12,840 nt of DNA from GCA-2746795 sp046496595 (GTDB lineage: Bacteria; Chloroflexota; Anaerolineae; Promineifilales; Promineifilaceae): the NCBI GenBank assembly GCA_046496595.1, contig JAWOGU010000201.1, positions 1-12,840 on the forward strand, in the 5' to 3' direction. The position numbers were made by a program, and so were the translations under genes. This document shows positions 7,446 through 12,840 of the stretch, one piece after another. The notes beneath the pieces were generated by a model. The model searched no databases. It was given only the letters and a program-made list of their open reading frames with translations, and was not told the DNA's origin. The first letter of the stretch is position 1; the number at the start of each line of letters is the position of its first letter.

Positions 7446-8621
7446 ATGAGAATTGATATGAGCAAATCACCTTTACGTATTTTACAACTGGTATCTTCCC
7501 TAACCATTGGCGGTGCGGAACAAATTGTGTTGAGCCTGGCCGAACGAGTAGACCCACACCGCTTCGAGACCCATGTCTGTAGTCTGAGCGTTATTGGCGA
7601 TAATTCGTTACAGCCTGAATTCGAGCGGCTGAATATTCCCTTGCTCCCGCTAAATGCCCGGCGCTTTTATGACCCGGCAGTGCTGCGAGCCGTGTACCAA
7701 TACGCCCGCCAGCAGCAGATCGATCTCATCCACACCCACCTGACGGACGCCGACGTGGTTGGCCGGTTGGTGGGCCGCGCTTTGCGTATCCCTGTTCTGT
7801 CCACCATGCACAACATGCCCCACAACTACGTTCGCCAGCGCCGGGATCGTTACTGGCTGGAACGGTTTACGGCGCGTTACCTGACCACCCATCTGGTGGG
7901 CGTCTCACCCAGGATTCGAGCGTTGTACATCAGTCAATGGCGCATTCCACACGGCCGAATCAGCGCCATCTATAACTCGGTACGGATGGAGCCTTTTCTG
8001 GCCGTTCCGGCCGGCGTTCCTCAGACTCGCTGGTATCCCGGCCCCGTCATTACCAACGTGGCCCGCTTGAACCCGCAAAAGGCGCAGTGCCTGCTGCTGG
8101 AAGCTGCGCCATCCGTGCTGCAAAGGTATCCACAGGCCACTTTCCTGCTGGTGGGCAAAGGACATCTGGAGCAGGATCTGCGGCAGCAGGCGCAAGCGTT
8201 GGGTATTAGCCAGCATGTGGTCTTTACCGGGGTGCGCCATGATATTCCCGACATCTTGGCCCAGACAGACCTGTTTGTGCTGCCGTCGCGCTGGGAAGGG
8301 CTGCCGTTGTCGGCCATTGAGGCGATGGCTGCGGCGCGGGCGGTGCTGGTGACGGATGTGGGAGGCAACAGCGAACTGGTGGAATCCGGACGCTCTGGTC
8401 TGGTCATTCCGGCAGGTGATGTGGGGGCGCTGGCCGATGGCTTGTTGGGTTTGTTGGCGGATGAAGCCGAACGGCTGGTGTTGGGGGCGACGGCACGGCA
8501 GCGGGTGCAGCTTCTCTTCAGCACGGAACGGTTTATCCAGCAGTATGAGACGGTGTATACCCAATTGGGGCTTCGTCTGCCTATTTCTCCATCTCAATTG
8601 TTACAGAAGGTTACGGCATGA
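7446..8621 (+). CDS. Glycosyltransferase family 4
   Basis: A 391-residue GT-B enzyme. The N-terminal loop SSLTIGGAEQIVLSLA (17-32) is the classic GT4 glycine-rich start, and DLIHTHLTDADVVGR (93-107) and VGVSPRIR (151-158) follow. The donor-binding half has NVARLNPQKA (204-213), LLVGKGHLEQDL (234-245), and the E-x7-E pair Glu284 and Glu292 in WEGLPLSAIEAM. It should transfer a sugar to the growing lipid-linked unit; donor unknown. The ATG at 7446 has no clear ribosome binding site. An in-frame ATG at 7458 (MSKSPLRIL) is equally possible and would shorten the protein by four residues. The end overlaps the next gene by four bases (ATGA), so the two are probably translated together. Confidence 0.92.
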   Translation: MRIDMSKSPLRILQLVSSLTIGGAEQIVLSLAERVDPHRFETHVCSLSVIGDNSLQPEFERLNIPLLPLNARRFYDPAVLRAVYQYARQQQIDLIHTHLTDADVVGRLVGRALRIPVLSTMHNMPHNYVRQRRDRYWLERFTARYLTTHLVGVSPRIRALYISQWRIPHGRISAIYNSVRMEPFLAVPAGVPQTRWYPGPVITNVARLNPQKAQCLLLEAAPSVLQRYPQATFLLVGKGHLEQDLRQQAQALGISQHVVFTGVRHDIPDILAQTDLFVLPSRWEGLPLSAIEAMAAARAVLVTDVGGNSELVESGRSGLVIPAGDVGALADGLLGLLADEAERLVLGATARQRVQLLFSTERFIQQYETVYTQLGLRLPISPSQLLQKVTA

Positions 8622-9787
8622 GCCAGCAGCGTTTACACGTAGCGATGATTATTCAGGCGTATTTGCCCCTTCTGGGTGGGGCGGAGCGGCAACTGGCGGC
8701 TTTGGCGCCACTGCTAGAAGATCAGGGTGTGGATGTATCTGTGATTACGCGGCGGTATCCGGGATTAAAAAAGTTTGAGTGGGTAGACGGTGTGCCGGTT
8801 TACCGGCTCCCGGTACCGGGGCCGAAGCCGGTGGCTTCGCTCGCATTTAGTCTGGCAGCGCTGCCCTTGTTACAGCGGCTGCGGCCTGATGTGATTCATG
8901 CCCATGAGTTGTTATCTCCCACGACAACGGCCGTTACCGCCAAGCGCCGTTTCCATATTCCCGTAGTCGCCAAGGTGCTGCGCGGTGGGACTTTGGGCGA
9001 CCTGGCAAAACTGGAACACAAACCATTCGGACGAAAACGAATGCAGACGTTCAAACGGCAGGTGGATAGTTTCATCGTCATCAGTCAGGAGATTGACGCT
9101 GAATTGACGGCGTGGGGTGTGACGCCAGAGAAGCGAGTTTTCATTCCCAACGGGGTAGATACGGAACGGTTTGCTCCAGTATCGCCGCCAGAGAAAGCGC
9201 GGCTGCGCCAGGAATTGAGGTTGGGGGAGGGGGAAACGGCCGTTTACGCCGGTCGTCTTGTGCCGGAGAAGTGCGTGGATCAACTCATCGAGCTGTGGCC
9301 GCGGGTGCGAGAAATTTACTCCCGCGCCCAATTGCTGGTATTAGGCACAGGCCCAGAGGAAGGACGATTAACTCAACTGGCCGGGGAAAGCGTCCATTTC
9401 CTGGGCAATGTAGCGGATGTGGCTCCTTATCTGCAAGCGGCCGACCTCTTTATTTTGCCGTCGGCCACGGAAGGCTTATCCAACGCTATGCTGGAGGCGC
9501 TGGCGAGCGGGCTGCCGGTGATTGCCACCCATGTTGGCGGCGCGCCGGACATCATCACCCACCAAAAAAGCGGCTGGCTGGTGGCGCCTCATCAGCCGGA
9601 TGAATGGCTGGAAGCGATCTTAACATTGTGCGCACAGGCCGATGAGCGACATTCCCTGGGCAGGCAAGGGCGACAAAAGGTGGCAGCAGAGTATGGGTTG
9701 GTGGCAACAGCGGCGAGATTAAGGGACTTGTACGGTCGTGTCACCACGTCCACCATCCGATCTTTACCTGAAATGGTAATCAGGTAA
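8618..9787 (+). CDS. Glycosyltransferase family 4
   Basis: A 389-residue GT-B enzyme. Motifs in order: QAYLPLLGGAERQL (13-26), DVIHAHE (91-97), FIVISQEID (152-160), IPNGVDTERF (176-185) and AGRLVPEKCVD (211-221), which has Glu-Lys-Cys where relatives often have the sequence E-K-G. VLGTGPEEGRL (241-251) and TEGLSNAMLEAL with Glu285 and Glu293 complete the nucleotide-sugar site. It is a cytoplasmic or membrane-associated transferase for a later sugar of the repeat unit. AGAAGG at 8605-8610 lies 7 bases before the ATG, within the end of the previous gene. It is clearly related to the preceding gene at family level but not a recent copy. Sugar specificity cannot be read. Confidence 0.92.
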   Translation: MSQQRLHVAMIIQAYLPLLGGAERQLAALAPLLEDQGVDVSVITRRYPGLKKFEWVDGVPVYRLPVPGPKPVASLAFSLAALPLLQRLRPDVIHAHELLSPTTTAVTAKRRFHIPVVAKVLRGGTLGDLAKLEHKPFGRKRMQTFKRQVDSFIVISQEIDAELTAWGVTPEKRVFIPNGVDTERFAPVSPPEKARLRQELRLGEGETAVYAGRLVPEKCVDQLIELWPRVREIYSRAQLLVLGTGPEEGRLTQLAGESVHFLGNVADVAPYLQAADLFILPSATEGLSNAMLEALASGLPVIATHVGGAPDIITHQKSGWLVAPHQPDEWLEAILTLCAQADERHSLGRQGRQKVAAEYGLVATAARLRDLYGRVTTSTIRSLPEMVIR

Positions 9788-9797
9788 GGAGTATTTC

Positions 9798-10985
9798 ATG
9801 GCAGTTATCATTTTTTGGTTATCAGTCGGCATGATTTTTTATACCTACATCGGTTATCCGGTGCTGTTGGCGGTCTTGGCTCGCCTGCGGCCTCGGCCAG
9901 TGGTAACGGCCGTTCACACCCCATCCGTTACCCTTTTAATTGCCGCCTATAACGAAGAAGAAACGATTGCCCAGAAGCTGGAAAACAGTCTGGCGCTCGA
10001 CTATCCGCCGGAATGCCTGCAAATTTTGGTGGCGGCGGACGGCTCATCCGACCGCACGGCGCAAATTGTGGCTGCTTATGCCAGCAGCCGCGTAGGTCCA
10101 CCAAGCGTGGACCTGAACTATGAACCGGCGCGGCGCGGCAAGATGGCGGCTATTAATCGGGCCATGCCGCGCGCCGCCGGAGAAATTGTGGTCTTTTCGG
10201 ACGCCAACAATTTTTACCAGGCGGAGACGCTGCGGGAACTGGTGAAACCGTTTGCGGATGCCAGCGTGGGCGCCGCCAGTGGGGCCAAAGTGATTGCTAA
10301 AGGGGATGGCGTGTTGGGGGAGTCTGAGGGGCTTTATTGGCGCTATGAAGCGTTCATCAAGGAAAAGGAAACTGCCGTTCATTCTTCCGTTGGCGTGGCT
10401 GGTGAAATGCTTGCCATTCGCCGCCGCCTGTTTGAACCGCCGCCAGATGACATCATTAACGACGATTTTTATATCGCGATGCGGCTGCTGCATCGTGGTT
10501 ATCGGGTTGTGTATGTGCCAACAGCGCGCTCTACGGAAAGGATTTCGCCCACGGCGCAGGACGAAATGGCGCGGCGCACGCGCATCGTGGCCGGTCGTTA
10601 CCAGGCCATCTGGCGCGGACAAGAACTATTGCCCTGGAAACGGCCGTTGCTTGTCTGGCAGATAGTGTCCCATAAGTTTTTACGGCCGCTGGTCCCTCTG
10701 GCGATGATTGCCGCCTTGGGCGCCAACCTGACGCTGGCTTTGCGAAAACGGCCGTTGTCCCGGCTGCTGTTGCTGTGTCAGATGGGGTTTTATGGAACGG
10801 CCGTACTCGGTTCTTACTTCCATCCCGGCGGCAAACTGGGCAAGCTCCTCTACCTGCCCACCTACCTGGTGAACAGCAATCTGGCTGCCTTGCTCGGCCT
10901 CGGCCGCTTTTTGGCCGGTAAACAAACCACTCGTTGGCAGCGCGTTCCCCGCCGACAGCCAACGAGTCCGGGCGAGGAAACATGA
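9798..10985 (+). CDS. Membrane-bound glycosyltransferase family 2
   Basis: A 395-residue inverting GT-A enzyme, the only one of this fold in the window. One helix lies at ~3-28, then the catalytic domain: LLIAAYNEEETI (46-57), VAADGSSDRT (78-87), RRGKMAAINRA (112-122), VFSDANNFY (132-140, the DxD-type site), and NDDFYIAMRLLHRGYRVVY (221-239) with the acidic pair used as catalytic base. The closing motif is RRTRIVAGRYQAIW (259-272) instead of the QxxRW of processive synthases. Three or four hydrophobic segments follow (~293-315, 318-340, 350-374). The form resembles EPS/ExoA-like and hyaluronan-synthase-like transferases, and it probably adds a sugar at the membrane face. AAGGAG at 9786-9791 is 6 bases before ATG and overlaps the preceding TAA. 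It overlaps the next gene by ATGA. Confidence 0.93.
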   Translation: MAVIIFWLSVGMIFYTYIGYPVLLAVLARLRPRPVVTAVHTPSVTLLIAAYNEEETIAQKLENSLALDYPPECLQILVAADGSSDRTAQIVAAYASSRVGPPSVDLNYEPARRGKMAAINRAMPRAAGEIVVFSDANNFYQAETLRELVKPFADASVGAASGAKVIAKGDGVLGESEGLYWRYEAFIKEKETAVHSSVGVAGEMLAIRRRLFEPPPDDIINDDFYIAMRLLHRGYRVVYVPTARSTERISPTAQDEMARRTRIVAGRYQAIWRGQELLPWKRPLLVWQIVSHKFLRPLVPLAMIAALGANLTLALRKRPLSRLLLLCQMGFYGTAVLGSYFHPGGKLGKLLYLPTYLVNSNLAALLGLGRFLAGKQTTRWQRVPRRQPTSPGEET

Positions 10986-12124
10986 TCATGGCCCGCAAAA
11001 TAGCCTTCATACAAAAAGGAAATGTGCCGCTGGCCAGCACCCACGTCGCTCACGCGCTGCAAGCCAGCTTCCCTGAATTTGAAGTCGAGGTCATTGACAT
11101 CAAGGAAATGCTGGCGCATGGCAAAAAACTGGCGCTGCTCAATGACTGGCATACCATGAAAGAGTACGGAGCAGAAATTTTGACGGGCAAAAAACAGGCC
11201 AAAGAGTGCTACTTCCGCACACCCTATTTGTTTCACCAGATAAAACGCTTAATGGCCGAGAAGCTGGCTGACCCTGATTATGCTTTTTCCTTTCAGATGC
11301 AATCCTTGTATGATGCCAGCGGAAACCATTTGCCCCATTTTGTCTACACCGACCATACCAATCTGGCAAACCTGCTCTACCCCATTCAAGACAACAACAG
11401 GTTGTTCTCCCAGACCTGGCGGCAGTTGGAGGTCTCCATTTACCAGAACGCCAGCCATATTTTTACCCGCAGCCGCCATGTTACCCATTCCATCGTGGAG
11501 CAATATGGCTGCCCTCCGGACAAGGTCACCTGTGTTTATGCCGGCAGTAACATCCAGGCTGATGCTGAACCATTAGACAATGAAGGGTACAGCAACAAAA
11601 ACATCTTATTTGTCGGGGTGGATTGGGAACGGAAAGGCGGTCCGGAATTGGTGCAGGCGTTTCGCCTGGTGCTAGAGGTACACCCCGACGCTCACCTCAC
11701 CATTGTGGGCTGTAAGCCGCAGGTAGACGCGCCCAATTGTGACGTGATAGGACGGCTGCCACCGGCGGAAGTAAAAGATTATTACCGCCGCGCTTCGGTG
11801 TTCTGCCTGCCCACCAAACTGGAACCCTTCGGCATTGTTTTTATTGAGGCGTTTTCTCACAAGCTGCCGGTCGTCGCTACCCGTGTGGGCGCGATTCCTG
11901 ATTTTGTGATCCCTGGCGAAAATGGCTACCTGGCGGAATCGGGCGACATTAACTGTCTGGCGCAGCATCTGATCCACCTGCTGGCTGATCCGGAAAAGTG
12001 CCGGGCGTTTGGCGAGCAGGGCTGCCGCCTTGTCCAAGAAAATTACAACTGGGAAGCCGTGGGCCGGCGCATGAAAGAAAAGATTACAGCCGCCCTACCG
12101 CTTGCATCCCGGCTTGCAGCCTAA
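10982..12124 (+). CDS. Glycosyltransferase family 4, YTD-motif subgroup (first of tandem pair)
   Basis: A 380-residue GT4-type protein with an N-terminal half unlike the other GT4 enzymes here: IAFIQKGNVPLAST (8-20) replaces the GGAE loop, and VYTDHTNLANLL (121-132) and HIFTRSRHVTHSIV (159-172) follow. The donor half is standard: NILFVGVDWERKGG (207-220), TIVGCK (240-245), LEPFGIVFIEAF with the E-x7-E pair Glu281 and Glu289, and VGAIPDFV (302-309). The ATG at 10982 overlaps the previous stop (ATGA), as at 8618, but GAGG at 10974-10977 is then only 4 bases away. The in-frame ATG at 10988 (MARKIAF) has better spacing. The region upstream in frame back to 10934 encodes an Arg/Ser-rich stretch that is just the end of the GT2 gene in another frame. 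It is the only complete gene after position 9798 without an AACGGCCGTT copy. Confidence 0.9.
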   Translation: MIMARKIAFIQKGNVPLASTHVAHALQASFPEFEVEVIDIKEMLAHGKKLALLNDWHTMKEYGAEILTGKKQAKECYFRTPYLFHQIKRLMAEKLADPDYAFSFQMQSLYDASGNHLPHFVYTDHTNLANLLYPIQDNNRLFSQTWRQLEVSIYQNASHIFTRSRHVTHSIVEQYGCPPDKVTCVYAGSNIQADAEPLDNEGYSNKNILFVGVDWERKGGPELVQAFRLVLEVHPDAHLTIVGCKPQVDAPNCDVIGRLPPAEVKDYYRRASVFCLPTKLEPFGIVFIEAFSHKLPVVATRVGAIPDFVIPGENGYLAESGDINCLAQHLIHLLADPEKCRAFGEQGCRLVQENYNWEAVGRRMKEKITAALPLASRLAA

Positions 12125-12145
12125 AATGGAGTTTCCTGACCTTTG

Positions 12146-12840
12146 ATGAATGTGTGCAAACCTCGTATTGCTGGCGCGTTGGTGGGTGATGTTCACCGCG
12201 ATCCGGCGGCGCAAATTAAGTATGGCTTCTTCTTTGCGGCCCTGGCAGAGCATTTTCCGCTGGTGGAAGTTTATGACGCCAGTTTGCGCGGCGTGCACCG
12301 TTACTTGAATGCGCTGCAAGCCTTTCACCCCGACCAGCAGCGTTGGCGCGAAAGGTTCTACAAAAATGCGAACGCTTTTCATCAACGTTCACGACTGGCA
12401 AGCGCGCATTTTCAGACCATGCACGAGGAGATTGATTTGATCGTACAGGTGGGCGTGTTGTTTGATGCCCGTTGGCCGACAACGCGGCTGCCAAGTCTTA
12501 TTTATACGGATTACACGGCGCATCTGGCGGCACAACGGCCGTCGGCCGGTCGTTCTCCTTTCTCGGCAGCGCAGCGCCAGGAATGGCTGGCCCTGGAACG
12601 CACCGCCTTTGCCAGAGCCAGCCACATTTGCACCCGCAGTGAACTGGTGCGCACCTCAATCATTCAGGATTATGGCATGGCCCCGGAAAAGGTAACGGCC
12701 GTTGGCGGAGGCGTCAATTTTGCCAAACTGCCTCAGCCGGTGCGGCGACGGGAAACAGACACGCCCACCGTGCTGTTTATTGGCAAGGAGTTTTATCGGA
12801 AGGGGGGCGATGTGCTGCTGGAAGCGTTTGCTCTGGCGCG
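12146..12840 (+). CDS. Glycosyltransferase family 4, YTD-motif subgroup (partial, second of tandem pair)
   Basis: The frame is open from ATG 12146 to the right edge: 231 codons plus two bases, C-terminus missing. A TGA in frame at 12137-12139 limits the start to TTG 12143 or ATG 12146; the nearest GGAG (12128-12131) is 14 bases away, so initiation is weak or coupled to the gene 21 bases upstream. It parallels that gene: LIYTDYTAHLAA (118-129), HICTRSELVRTSII (160-173), EKVTAVGGGVNF (181-192) and VLFIGKEFYRKGGDVLLEAF (209-228). The first ~100 residues differ strongly (IAGALVGDVHRDPAAQIKYG), so donor or acceptor may differ. The E-x7-E catalytic pair is expected beyond the edge. The family call is sure; specificity is unknown. 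Confidence 0.88.
   Translation, partial: MNVCKPRIAGALVGDVHRDPAAQIKYGFFFAALAEHFPLVEVYDASLRGVHRYLNALQAFHPDQQRWRERFYKNANAFHQRSRLASAHFQTMHEEIDLIVQVGVLFDARWPTTRLPSLIYTDYTAHLAAQRPSAGRSPFSAAQRQEWLALERTAFARASHICTRSELVRTSIIQDYGMAPEKVTAVGGGVNFAKLPQPVRRRETDTPTVLFIGKEFYRKGGDVLLEAFALA

Larger units (their letters stand above)
834..12703. repeat. Dispersed palindrome AACGGCCGTT, 13 perfect copies
   Basis: Perfect copies begin at 834, 1890, 2136, 2513, 3336, 4815, 7308, 8926, 9235, 9905, 10639, 10747 and 12694. One-mismatch relatives begin at 6045 (CACGGCCGTT), 10796 (AACGGCCGTA) and 12534 (AACGGCCGTC). All lie inside genes. Eight perfect copies are read as Thr-Ala-Val, three as Asn-Gly-Arg and two as Lys-Arg-Pro-Leu, so all three frames are used. 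Six are preceded by A, five by T, two by C. Spacing is irregular (108 to 2493 bases). About 0.01 copies of a given 10-mer are expected by chance in this length at even composition. This resembles the cyanobacterial HIP1 kind of genome-wide palindrome. Confidence 0.9.

Noticed and set aside
7905..8597. 230-codon open frame on the minus strand
   Set aside because: It is antisense to the conserved C-terminal half of a GT4 gene, with Gln/His/Arg-rich low-information composition and no recognisable motif.
10934..10981. Earlier in-frame ATG for the GT4 gene ending at 12124
   Set aside because: The added residues are the frame-shifted end of the GT2 gene, and the natural start IAFIQKG follows the ATGs at 10982 and 10988.
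834..12703. AACGGCCGTT as an operator or a CRISPR repeat
   Set aside because: Copies lie inside coding regions in three frames with irregular spacing, not in gene starts or regular arrays.
1..12840. tRNA, rRNA, CRISPR array, insertion sequence or transposase
   Set aside because: No cloverleaf, regular direct-repeat array, terminal inverted repeats or transposase-like protein was recognised.

Overview
The window is one densely packed plus-strand gene cluster for a secreted or cell-surface polysaccharide of the Wzx/Wzy type. Eleven genes are called, the last cut by the right edge, plus one doubtful 15-codon leader ORF. Base composition is moderately GC-rich except for the first ~500 bases. Shine-Dalgarno starts, overlapping stop/start pairs and gene order fit a bacterium. 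The style (many GT4 enzymes, a chain-length protein with a GGDEF-type tail, and a very frequent AACGGCCGTT palindrome) reminds me of uncultured Chloroflexota of the Anaerolineae or 'Promineofilum' sort. That assignment is an inference; no marker gene is present.

Layout. Positions 1-200 are an AT-rich leader region that may hold a promoter, a possible 3' tail of an upstream gene and a 15-codon ORF with a good ribosome binding site. Then follow: a four-helix membrane protein with a degenerate GGDEF-like domain (201-1163); a priming sugar-phosphate transferase (1165-1923); a GT4 glycosyltransferase (1923-3185); a 91-base gap; a Wzz-like polysaccharide co-polymerase with a degenerate GGDEF tail (3277-4398); an O-antigen ligase/polymerase-type protein (4410-5921); a Wzx-type flippase (5953-7434); two GT4 enzymes (7446-8621, 8618-9787); a membrane GT2 enzyme (9798-10985); and two related GT4 enzymes in tandem (10982-12124, and 12146 to the edge).

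How they work together (inference from families). The priming enzyme loads a sugar phosphate on undecaprenyl phosphate. The five GT4 enzymes and the GT2 enzyme extend it to an oligosaccharide unit. The flippase moves the unit across the membrane, the Wzy-like protein polymerises it, and the Wzz-like protein sets chain length. No tyrosine kinase, phosphatase or outer-membrane export channel is seen here. Instead, two proteins carry GGDEF-fold domains that have lost the catalytic signature. This suggests control of the assembly machine by nucleotide sensing or by domain pairing, and is the most interesting biology in the window.

Gaps between genes are -4 to +31 bases except the one of 91, and no convincing terminator is seen, so the cluster is probably one operon. 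Across it the perfect decamer AACGGCCGTT occurs 13 times, always inside genes and in all three reading frames, which marks it as a DNA-level genome motif rather than a protein feature.
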